This document shows, in pieces, positions 1 to 6,571 of a DNA stretch of 13,496 bases. The DNA lies in contig JASLGC010000010.1 in assembly GCA_030150335.1 (NCBI GenBank), positions 1 to 13,496 of the forward strand, read 5' to 3'. The position numbers were made by a program, and so were the translations under genes. The stretch is from Flavobacterium sp. (GTDB lineage Bacteria > Bacteroidota > Bacteroidia > Flavobacteriales > Flavobacteriaceae). The notes below the pieces were generated by a model. It did not search any database, was not told the origin of the DNA, and worked only from the letters and a program-made list of their open reading frames with translations. Each line of letters opens with the position of its first letter. Within the stretch, counting starts at the first letter, position 1.

Positions 1-207
1 GCGAACAGCTATTGTAGGTGCAAGTATTAAAGTAGGTTTGTTTAATCGCAACATTACCTCTAATCCCAAAACAGTTTTTCCAGAGCCTGGTGGTGCGATA
101 ACATGAAGCTTGTCGTCACCAAGGTGCTTGGCTAAATTGTCCAATACCCTTTGTTGGTAGGTACGCCAAGTATATTTAAAAACTATATTAGAGGGGAATT
201 CTTTCAC
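1..207 (-). CDS. DEAD/DEAH-box helicase family protein, N-terminal part only
   Basis: This is the 5' end of a minus-strand gene that runs off the left edge; 69 codons are visible. The reading frame opens at GTG (205-207), because an in-frame TAA lies just upstream and no ATG is available. The translation has an aromatic/Gln segment resembling a helicase Q-motif region (TWRTYQQRVL, residues 13-22), a Walker A P-loop APPGSGKT (38-45) for ATP binding, and a motif Ia-like PTLILAPT (58-65). This order and spacing is typical of superfamily 2 helicases of the type III restriction subunit/UvrB-like group, which use ATP to translocate on nucleic acid. Motif II (DExH) and the second RecA-like domain lie outside the window, so substrate and exact family are open. 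It could be a housekeeping helicase or a restriction-type motor subunit; nothing visible decides this. Confidence 0.8.
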   Translation of the reverse strand, partial: MKEFPSNIVFKYTWRTYQQRVLDNLAKHLGDDKLHVIAPPGSGKTVLGLEVMLRLNKPTLILAPTIAVR

Positions 208-248
208 TGTGATTTATTAAAAAGAAAAAGATACAAAAAAATTTAAGC

Positions 249-263
249 ATTGTAAGTTACAAT
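249..263. promoter_or_regulatory. Short perfect dyad upstream of the helicase gene
   Basis: ATTGTAA-G-TTACAAT is a perfect 7+7 inverted repeat around a single base, about 42 bases upstream of the helicase start. Its size and position would fit an operator for a small dimeric regulator, but an AT-rich spacer can produce such a dyad by chance. No regulator gene is adjacent. Confidence 0.25.
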
Positions 264-481
264 ACTTTGCTTTTATTATCATCTATATTCTAATACATCT
301 AATATTCTTCTTTAGACTATACGGCATCCCCTTAATTCTTGCAATGCTTTTACACTGCTGTCGGTTTTTAATTTACCCCTCCTTTTTTAGTAAATAATAG
401 CACAACATAAAGTACATTGTTCGCTAATTATTTCCTTTGTAGAAGTAGGCTTTGCTCTATTGTATCTCTTGGAAAAAAGAA

Positions 482-522
482 CAAAAAAAAGCAAGCAGAA
501 ACTATAAATAGGCTCTGCTTGC
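482..522 (-). terminator. Rho-independent terminator of ldhA
   Basis: Read on the minus strand, a 9-bp perfect stem (GCAAGCAGA/TCTGCTTGC, arms at 514-522 and 491-499) with a 14-base loop is followed by eight T residues. It lies about 27 bases beyond the ldhA stop codon, so ldhA is probably transcribed alone and isolated from the helicase gene downstream. Confidence 0.85.
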
Positions 523-548
523 AAGATTCAAGAATTACAATAATTATT

Positions 549-1547
549 TTATAACTCAGCTACTCTACCTTCGATAGCTCCGTTAGTAGATAACTGTTTT
601 AAATTGTCAAGTGTAATAAAAGATATTTGACTCAAAGCTTCGTCTGTAAAGAATGCTTGGTGAGCAGTAACTAACACGTTTGGAAAAGATGTTAATAACT
701 GTAGTCTTTCATCTTCTAAGATAGTACCAGACAAGTCACGGAAGAATACTTTTTCTTCTTGCTCGTACACGTCAATACCTAAAGCACCTATTTTCTTAGC
801 GCGAAGCCCTTGAATAGCTGCATTTGATTCAATTAATTTCCCTCTACTTGTATTAATCAAGATAACTCCGTCTTTCATCTTAGCAATGGTTTGTTCGTTG
901 ATAAGGTGCATCGTATCTGGAGTAAGAGGACAGTGAAGAGAAATAATATCAGATTTAGCATAGATTTCATCTAAACTAACATATTTGATTCCCTCTTTTT
1001 TAAGTTCTTCATTCTCATAGATATCATACGCTAATACTTCTGTTCCTAATGCATTCATCATACGACAGAATACAGCTCCGATATTACCCGTTCCAACGAT
1101 ACCAACTGTTTTCTTATAGATATTTGTTCCCAATAATCCATTAAGAGAGAAGTTTTGTTCGCGTACACGGTTATATGCTTTGTGAATTTTTCTATTCAAA
1201 GTAAAAAGCAACGCTAAAGTATGCTCAGCTACAGCTTCTGGAGAATATGCAGGTACTCTACATACTCGGATATTGTGTTTATGAGCTTCGTCAAGGTCAA
1301 CATTATTGAAACCTGCACAACGCAAAGCAATATACTTTACTTTTTTCTCAGCTAATTTTTGTATTACCTCAGCATCTACTTTATCGTTTACAAATACACA
1401 TACTGTATCTGTTCCTTCTGAAATAAGATTAACTGTTTGTTCTTCTAATCCCGTATCAAAATACTCTAAGTCAAACCCAAAACTTTTATTCTCTTTGTCG
1501 AAAAAAGTTACATCATAGGGCTGCGTAGAAAAGAAAGCGATTTTCAT
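549..1547 (-). CDS. ldhA: D-lactate dehydrogenase (fermentative, NAD-dependent)
   Basis: Cytosolic D-2-hydroxyacid dehydrogenase that reduces pyruvate to D-lactate with NADH, regenerating NAD+ when respiration is limited. The 332-residue protein matches Escherichia coli LdhA closely in length and motifs. The substrate-domain segment RCAGFNNVDLD is at 76-86, the Rossmann dinucleotide fold VGTGNIG at 151-157, and the catalytic triad is Arg235 (NTSRG), Glu264 (in VYEQEE) and His296 (TAHQAF), the same residue numbers as in E. coli. The ATG at 1547 is preferred: it gives the family N-terminus MKIAFFSTQPYD, whereas the frame extended to 1574 adds nine unrelated residues from a weak start. The gene is monocistronic, with its own terminator downstream and a 399-base spacer upstream. 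Related hydroxyacid dehydrogenases exist, but the residue match makes D-lactate dehydrogenase the strong call. Confidence 0.95.
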   Translation of the reverse strand: MKIAFFSTQPYDVTFFDKENKSFGFDLEYFDTGLEEQTVNLISEGTDTVCVFVNDKVDAEVIQKLAEKKVKYIALRCAGFNNVDLDEAHKHNIRVCRVPAYSPEAVAEHTLALLFTLNRKIHKAYNRVREQNFSLNGLLGTNIYKKTVGIVGTGNIGAVFCRMMNALGTEVLAYDIYENEELKKEGIKYVSLDEIYAKSDIISLHCPLTPDTMHLINEQTIAKMKDGVILINTSRGKLIESNAAIQGLRAKKIGALGIDVYEQEEKVFFRDLSGTILEDERLQLLTSFPNVLVTAHQAFFTDEALSQISFITLDNLKQLSTNGAIEGRVAEL

Positions 1548-1946
1548 AATTTTATTTTTATTGTTACTCAACAATTAATATACCAAAAGGGACGTATTCC
1601 CTACGGATATTTAAAGTTAATCATTAAAATTAACAATACACGTTTTTACTATTCTTTAATGTGAAATAATCATAATTTGTGATGTTTCGCCTCTTTTCAG
1701 AAGCTCCTAATTTATATAATCTCACTTCTTCACTCAAAACAAAAGCATCTTATTTCAGTAAATAAAATGTTATCTCATCTCTTAATTCCAACTTTATACG
1801 CTTCTTTTTATTTTATATATAAACCAAGGTTTAAATAGGCTCTCCTTTAATAATATTTTCTCTATATTCCTTACTACTTACAATAATTTTTGCTTATTTT
1901 GTGTTCTTTCTCAGAAACTTATAAAACAGCTTTTTCTAAACACAAA
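1548..1946. other. Divergent intergenic region between ldhA and the acidic-protein gene
   Basis: AT-rich spacer of 399 bases between divergently transcribed genes, so it must hold both promoters. I find no exact TAnnTTTG -7 box for either gene. The nearest is TTATTTTG at 1894-1901, one mismatch, about 45 bases before the plus-strand ATG and without a clear TTG at -33. A small dyad GGGA-N5-TCCC lies in the ldhA leader. TGTGA occurs twice (about 1661 and 1679) as a direct rather than inverted repeat. No gene is supported. Confidence 0.5.
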
Positions 1947-3161
1947 ATGATCGCAAAAATTCAACTTAAATTAAATAATGATGTACTTCTTACGGTAATC
2001 AAAATGGTGCAACAAACCGATGATTATGCAGTGAACAATATAACAGACGCTTTACTGATAAGTACCAAAGAAGACTTAATTAACAAGTTGGAGGATAAAG
2101 CTAAAAATATCCATAAACAAGTTTCTATTTTAGACCACAATAAAAAGCATTCTTTAGTATTAAAATACCATGAGGCTTATTCGCTATACAAGCTATTAGA
2201 TGCTGTGTTTGAAAAACAACTTTTTAATGATAGCCCTCATATCAAGAGAATCAAAAGACTGATTAGCGAGCTACATAATAAAGTTGATATTTTTGCTAAA
2301 GAAGAAGATTTTGCTATTGTTGATGTTGAGAATAATGATGAAGTAGTAAATACTGCTAATCTTGTAGAAACTGAATTATTTGTAAATGAAACAAATCATC
2401 CTCAGGTTGAAATTACTTTAGAACAAGCGGCTTTTGAATCCTTGCCTAATGAGACAGGGATTACTGATGAAACTCACTTAAATTTATTTAATGAAGTGCC
2501 TAAGCAGGAAGAACAAGCTCCTCTTGTAACAGATACTCCTATTTCTGAAGAAATAAAAGAAGACATCCTTCCTCAAGAAGAAAGCACTTCGGATAAAGAG
2601 ACGATTATTTGGGAGGAATCACTTGAGAAAGATACTTCTCTAATTCGCACTAAAGCGCAAAAAGATTTGTTCTCTGTCGAATCTAAACCAGATAATACCA
2701 TTGCTAAGGTAGATTGGGAAATTATCAAGGCGGAAGATGAAATACTTTCTGACACCCCACCAAGCTCTGCTACATTGGAGAAACAATCTTTAAATGACTC
2801 TAAGTATAGTGAATTCTTTAACATCGCTAAAAAGGGTATTAATGCAGAGGAAAACGACTTGGCAAATAAAAAAGAAGATGTAACACCTACACAGGTAGAA
2901 GCTACTATTTTTGATGAAAGTGTTATGAATGCTATTATTGTTAATGATTCTGTAGCAAATATTCCTCCTACAGATGAAGAGCATAACACCGAAGAGATTG
3001 AGGGCAACAAAGAAACAAAGGTTAAAGATGTAATGCAAATAGAGATATTTGACGTTGAAACGATTGTTACTGAACCAATCGAAAATAAACCTAAAAGAGA
3101 AAGAAAAAGGGAGAAGAAAAACTCTTCTACCGACCAAGAAGGACAAATTAGTTTATTCTAA
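1947..3161 (+). CDS. Uncharacterised acidic protein with C-terminal clamp-binding-like motif
   Basis: I do not recognise this 404-residue protein. Residues 1-117 look like a compact, mostly helical domain of mixed charge. Residues 118-380 are strongly acidic, rich in Glu/Asp/Thr/Pro and low in aromatics, as expected for a disordered tether. Residues 381-392 form a basic patch (KPKRERKREKKN). The protein ends exactly in QISLF (400-404), which fits the bacterial beta-clamp-binding pentapeptide QL[S/D]LF. Two internal peptides, QKDLF (238-242) and QIEIF (364-368), resemble it. There is no signal peptide or membrane segment, so it is cytosolic. The ATG at 1947 is preferred over an in-frame TTG at 1890: it follows an A-rich stretch typical of this phylum. 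A role at the replication clamp is inference; a disordered scaffold with unrelated short motifs is the alternative. It is transcribed alone, convergent with the paralog gene at 3214. Confidence 0.75.
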   Translation: MIAKIQLKLNNDVLLTVIKMVQQTDDYAVNNITDALLISTKEDLINKLEDKAKNIHKQVSILDHNKKHSLVLKYHEAYSLYKLLDAVFEKQLFNDSPHIKRIKRLISELHNKVDIFAKEEDFAIVDVENNDEVVNTANLVETELFVNETNHPQVEITLEQAAFESLPNETGITDETHLNLFNEVPKQEEQAPLVTDTPISEEIKEDILPQEESTSDKETIIWEESLEKDTSLIRTKAQKDLFSVESKPDNTIAKVDWEIIKAEDEILSDTPPSSATLEKQSLNDSKYSEFFNIAKKGINAEENDLANKKEDVTPTQVEATIFDESVMNAIIVNDSVANIPPTDEEHNTEEIEGNKETKVKDVMQIEIFDVETIVTEPIENKPKRERKREKKNSSTDQEGQISLF

Positions 3162-3163
3162 AT

Positions 3164-3202
3164 AAAAAAGGACTATTTCATGTTGTGAAATAGTCCTTTT
3201 TG
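3164..3202. terminator. Bidirectional rho-independent terminator between convergent genes
   Basis: A perfect 16-bp stem (3165-3180 and 3186-3201) closes a 5-base loop TGTTG. It is flanked by A5 on the left and T5 on the right, so both strands show a stem followed by U residues. It lies 3 bases after the plus-strand stop at 3161 and 12 bases beyond the minus-strand stop at 3214, serving both genes. Confidence 0.95.
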
Positions 3203-3213
3203 TTTTCTATCGT

Positions 3214-4296
3214 TTATTGTCCTTTTCGCGGAATCGCAAAAATACCATTCACTTCTGCTGTGAAATTATCATTGCCATTTCTTTGATCAAATCGCCTTGC
3301 ATAATCATAAGTACGCTCTTTAAAATAAAGGTACAATGCATTTAAATCATAGTTTCCACTCTCTTGGTAATAAGGTAAAAAGGTTGGGAAGTTAAACTTA
3401 TGTTCTCCTCCATCTCTCAAAACACACATCGCATGCTTTGTGAATATGAATGAATAGTGGTCATCTGCTTCATGCTCCCAAACGCAAAACTGTTCAAAAA
3501 TAGCCCAATAGTCCTCAAACCCATATTGCCATAATAAGTACATATAAAAAACTCTTGACCTAAAATGTGTAATACTGTCATTCTCATCATATACAGGGAT
3601 TTTCTCTCGTGCTACATCAAAGTACTCCCTTGCTCTTTCATTTCCTAATTTGAAATACTCATAAGCGAAAACAGTATTTATTTCAAAAGCAGTATCCATA
3701 AATTCAAAGCGATTAGCAAACAAATCACGAGATACTACTTCAGCTTCATCAAACTTTCCTAAAGCAATTAAATTATATGCCTTGACCGCCAATTCAAATG
3801 GTTTGTTATCACTCATTTCATCAACTAACTCTTCATCCATTAAACGAGTAACCTCAATCGATTTTTCATAATCTCTCAAATGCTGATGCCAAATAGACAA
3901 AATATGATAATAACCACGACTGCTGTAACCGTTCTTTAATAACCTCCTATGAAAGTCATCACCTATACTCTTTAACTGTTCTTTGCTAATTTCAGTTGAC
4001 CCTGATGAAATAGCATACATCCACTTGTATTCATACAAGAAATCACGTTCATCAAAGTATCCCTCATTACTGTCACTGCTATCCAATATCCATGCAAAAG
4101 CAGGATAACTCAATACGGTACGGGGGGTGTGATTTTCAGTATTAATTAATAAAATACGCAAGTCAAACCCCCAATCAAGATCATTGTGTTTATCAGCCAT
4201 AGCAATTGCTTCTTTTATCAACAACAATCGATCAGATATAGTCTTCGTTTCCTCTATTTTTAATACTATTTTCTGTATTTCTAATGTATAATTCAT
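3214..4296 (-). CDS. Helical-repeat (TPR-like) protein, third paralog of the HSP90 cluster
   Basis: A 360-residue cytosolic protein, paralogous along its whole length to the two genes upstream. Shared blocks in order are: LEIQK near residue 5, ADKHNDLDWGFDLR about 37-50, PAFAWILD about 68-75, a YEYKWM segment, RRLLKNGYSSRGYY in the middle, and near the C-terminus LPYYQESGNYDL then FDQRNGN. Between them are amphipathic helix pairs of TPR/Sel1-like spacing (for example LGKFDEAEVVSRDLF and KLGNERAREYFDVAREK). No catalytic motif is visible, so a protein-binding role is inferred. The ATG at 4296 is chosen because it aligns with the paralogs, follows AAGGAG directly, and lies downstream of a TATATTTG box; a TTG at 4329 would lie at or before the transcription start. 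Unlike its two paralogs it is separated from the operon by a terminator. Confidence 0.85.
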   Translation of the reverse strand: MNYTLEIQKIVLKIEETKTISDRLLLIKEAIAMADKHNDLDWGFDLRILLINTENHTPRTVLSYPAFAWILDSSDSNEGYFDERDFLYEYKWMYAISSGSTEISKEQLKSIGDDFHRRLLKNGYSSRGYYHILSIWHQHLRDYEKSIEVTRLMDEELVDEMSDNKPFELAVKAYNLIALGKFDEAEVVSRDLFANRFEFMDTAFEINTVFAYEYFKLGNERAREYFDVAREKIPVYDENDSITHFRSRVFYMYLLWQYGFEDYWAIFEQFCVWEHEADDHYSFIFTKHAMCVLRDGGEHKFNFPTFLPYYQESGNYDLNALYLYFKERTYDYARRFDQRNGNDNFTAEVNGIFAIPRKGQ

Positions 4297-4330
4297 CTCC
4301 TTACGGCTATCATTTATAAATTCACTCAAT

Positions 4331-4338
4331 CAAATATA
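4331..4338 (-). promoter_or_regulatory. Candidate -7 promoter box for the third paralog
   Basis: On the minus strand TATATTTG matches the Bacteroidota -7 consensus TAnnTTTG exactly and lies 34 bases before the ATG at 4296. No clear TTG -33 element is found 17-20 bases further upstream, so strength is uncertain. It lies just after the operon terminator, where a new promoter would be needed. Confidence 0.5.
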
Positions 4339-4378
4339 ATTATATTTAATAATGCACTTATCTAATTAAAAAACTCAT

Positions 4379-4412
4379 TAAAAAAGGCGAGAAGATATAA
4401 TCCCCCGCCTTT
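4379..4412 (-). terminator. Rho-independent terminator after the second paralog
   Basis: Read on the minus strand, AAAGGCG (4406-4412) pairs with CGCCTTT (4383-4389) across a 16-base loop, and the stem runs into a T tract of six. It lies about 17 bases past the stop codon at 4430. The long loop makes it only moderately strong, so some read-through into the third paralog is possible. Confidence 0.7.
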
Positions 4413-4429
4413 GCTATTTTATATAAAAC

Positions 4430-5494
4430 CTAAGATAGTATTGCGTCAACTTCTTGTTTTAGATTATGATTGCCATTACGCTTATCGAAACGATCTGCAT
4501 AATCATAAGCTACCTCTTTAAAGTAAGCAAACAACTCACTTAAATCGTATTCACCACTTTCTTTGTAATATGGCAGTTGAGAAGATAATTCTAATTGCTT
4601 TTTACCGCCATCCTTCATAATCGGAGCCATATACTTAGCAAAATTATAAATATGTAAGTCCTCAGCTCCTATCTGCCATTCAGCAATTCTTTCAAAGAAA
4701 GACCACGTTTCAGGGTGACCAATCTCGTGCATATAAGCTACTAATAGCCCCATAGAGTATCCAACTGAACTATCATATTGATCATGTGCATGATATTCCT
4801 CTAATGCTTTATCAAAGTAAATAGTCGCTCTTTCATCTCCAAGTTTGTGCAAGTTATAAGCAAAACCACAAAACGTTTGGAAAGGCATTGAATAACACGT
4901 TAGTTTTTTATTGATCAAATCTTGTGCTTTAATCAATGACTCATCTACAAACCCTTGGTATAACAATGTCTCTACCTTAGTGTCCAATTCACAAGCAGGA
5001 CAGTTTGCCATATCATCAACTATTTCAGCATCTGCTAAATCAATATACTCTTGTGCTTGCTTATAATCTCTTAGATGCAATGCCAAACCTGTCATTACAT
5101 TATAGTAAGCACGCAAACTAAAACCGTTTTTTACTAAGCGACGTTTTAGATCTTCACCTATCTCAAGTACTTGTTCCATTGGAATAGCAGCACTTCTATA
5201 TGCAGAACAAAACATCCATTTATATTCCCATAGAAAATCAGCTTCATCAAAGTAATCATCATTTTCATCACTTGCATTTAAAATCCATGCAAATGCTGGA
5301 AAACTCTCCTCACATTTAGAAGTATTTCGCTCTTTTCTAATCAGGTCCAGACGCAAGTCAAACCCCCAATCTATATCATTGTGCTTGTCAGCAATAGCGA
5401 TAGCTTCTTTCAAGGCTTTCACTTTATCAGAGAAACTTTGCAAATCATCAAGCTTCAATAAAACCTTTTGAATTTCTAAATTATAACTCATCAT
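4430..5494 (-). CDS. Helical-repeat (TPR-like) protein, second paralog of the HSP90 cluster
   Basis: A 354-residue protein of the same unnamed family as its neighbours on both sides. It begins MMSYNLEIQK; starts at 5494 and 5491 are both possible, and the second aligns best with the first paralog. Conserved blocks are ADKHNDIDWGFDLR (about 39-52), PAFAWILN, a WEYKWMF segment, RRLVKNGFSLRAYY, EWQIGAED (shared with the first paralog but not the third), LPYYKESGEYDL and FDKRNGN close to the C-terminus. Helix pairs resemble degenerate TPRs. There is no signal peptide, membrane segment or enzyme motif. Its start codon directly abuts the TAA of the upstream paralog, so translation is probably coupled. 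It is the last gene before a terminator, hence the distal gene of the Sel1-HSP90 operon. Inferred role: a binding partner or client adaptor of the HSP90-family protein. Confidence 0.85.
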   Translation of the reverse strand: MMSYNLEIQKVLLKLDDLQSFSDKVKALKEAIAIADKHNDIDWGFDLRLDLIRKERNTSKCEESFPAFAWILNASDENDDYFDEADFLWEYKWMFCSAYRSAAIPMEQVLEIGEDLKRRLVKNGFSLRAYYNVMTGLALHLRDYKQAQEYIDLADAEIVDDMANCPACELDTKVETLLYQGFVDESLIKAQDLINKKLTCYSMPFQTFCGFAYNLHKLGDERATIYFDKALEEYHAHDQYDSSVGYSMGLLVAYMHEIGHPETWSFFERIAEWQIGAEDLHIYNFAKYMAPIMKDGGKKQLELSSQLPYYKESGEYDLSELFAYFKEVAYDYADRFDKRNGNHNLKQEVDAILS

Positions 5495-6571
5495 TTATTT
5501 TTTTAGTTTGTTTTCAACTTGTAATTGAATCAATTCGCTACAGCAGTGATTATTGCCATTTCTTTTATCAAATTTAGAAGAAAACTCTAAAGCCACCTCT
5601 TTATAATAATCTGACAACACACTTAAATCATATATTCCATCTTGTCTATAGTATGGAAGTTTGGGAGATAGCTTAAACGCTCTCGTTCCTCCATTTCCAA
5701 AAACAACAGAAATATGTTGACAAAAAGCCATTTGTAGAAAGTCTTCTGCTCCTACCTGCCATTCTGCAACTAATTCAAACATACTAAAACGCAAATCATC
5801 TTTTAAAAGGTGCATAGTATAAATAAATCTTGTCATACTAAATAGCATAGAACTATTTACACCTTCAATTTTATAAAATGCTTCTTTAGCTTTTTCTAAG
5901 TAGATAGTTGCACGACTATCTTCTTTTCTTGCCATAAAATAAGCCATGGCACAATAGCTTTCAAACGGCAGAGAAAAAGAAGACAATTTCTTTAATTCCA
6001 TTTGGTTCATCAAACCAACAGCCTCATCAAAATCACCTAAAATAGAAGCCCTTTCAATTGAATAATCATATTCAACAACCTCGTCCTCTTCATCGTCTTT
6101 AGGTTCATTCTTTGCCATGTCAATGTATTGAGAACCTAACGCTACATCTCCTCTATTCTGAGCAAACTCTGCTAAACAAAAGTAAAGACCTCGTTTACTC
6201 ATCCCATTTTTCTCCAAGCGCTTCTCTAAGTCGATAGCAACGTTACGTGTTTGCTCTAAAGATATATTCGTATTGCAATTCACAGCACCAAGCATCCACT
6301 CATATAGTCCCATAAATTCCGCATCTGGGAAATCTTCAGGATATTCATCACACACTTCCAATATCCACGCAAATGCAAGAGGACTATGCACACATGTTGA
6401 TGTAGCACTTTCCTTTCTAATTAAATAACTTCGTAAATCAATCGCCCAATCAAGGTCGTTATTTTTATCAGCTATCTGTATTGCTTGCTGTAATAAAGCA
6501 ATACAGCGGTCATAATCTTCACTGTTATCCTCTATCTCTAAAGCTAACTTCTGTATTTCTAATCGATACAT
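5495..6571 (-). CDS. Helical-repeat (TPR-like) protein, first paralog of the HSP90 cluster
   Basis: A 358-residue cytosolic protein starting MYRLEIQK. It is the most divergent of the three paralogs in the middle: an extra acidic run (DDEEDEVVEYD, about residues 163-173) interrupts the helical region. It retains the family blocks ADKNNDLDW (about 34-42), LAFAWILE, YEWML, KRLEKNGMSKRGLYF, EWQVGAED, LPYYRQDGIYDL and FDKRNGN. The C-terminus is a short basic tail (VENKLKK). Its ATG overlaps the HSP90 stop codon by one base (TAATG), which implies translational coupling to the HSP90-family gene and similar stoichiometry. No catalytic residues are evident. I infer a TPR-like scaffold or co-chaperone, but no named family is recognised with certainty. 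Confidence 0.85.
   Translation of the reverse strand: MYRLEIQKLALEIEDNSEDYDRCIALLQQAIQIADKNNDLDWAIDLRSYLIRKESATSTCVHSPLAFAWILEVCDEYPEDFPDAEFMGLYEWMLGAVNCNTNISLEQTRNVAIDLEKRLEKNGMSKRGLYFCLAEFAQNRGDVALGSQYIDMAKNEPKDDEEDEVVEYDYSIERASILGDFDEAVGLMNQMELKKLSSFSLPFESYCAMAYFMARKEDSRATIYLEKAKEAFYKIEGVNSSMLFSMTRFIYTMHLLKDDLRFSMFELVAEWQVGAEDFLQMAFCQHISVVFGNGGTRAFKLSPKLPYYRQDGIYDLSVLSDYYKEVALEFSSKFDKRNGNNHCCSELIQLQVENKLKK

Larger units (their letters stand above)
208..548. other. Intergenic region with no gene
   Basis: AT-rich spacer of 341 bases between the helicase start and the ldhA stop. It holds the ldhA terminator at its right end and a 15-base perfect dyad at 249-263 upstream of the helicase. I see no supportable reading frame, tRNA or clean TAnnTTTG promoter facing the helicase. 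Confidence 0.6.

Noticed and set aside
1655..1690. CRP-like operator upstream of ldhA (two TGTGA words)
   Set aside because: The two words are direct repeats rather than the inverted TGTGA-N6-TCACA expected for a CRP-type dimer.
2573..3146. Open frames on the minus strand inside the acidic-protein gene
   Set aside because: They lie wholly antisense to a gene with consistent coding character and show low-complexity Ser/Phe-rich translations with no recognisable domain.
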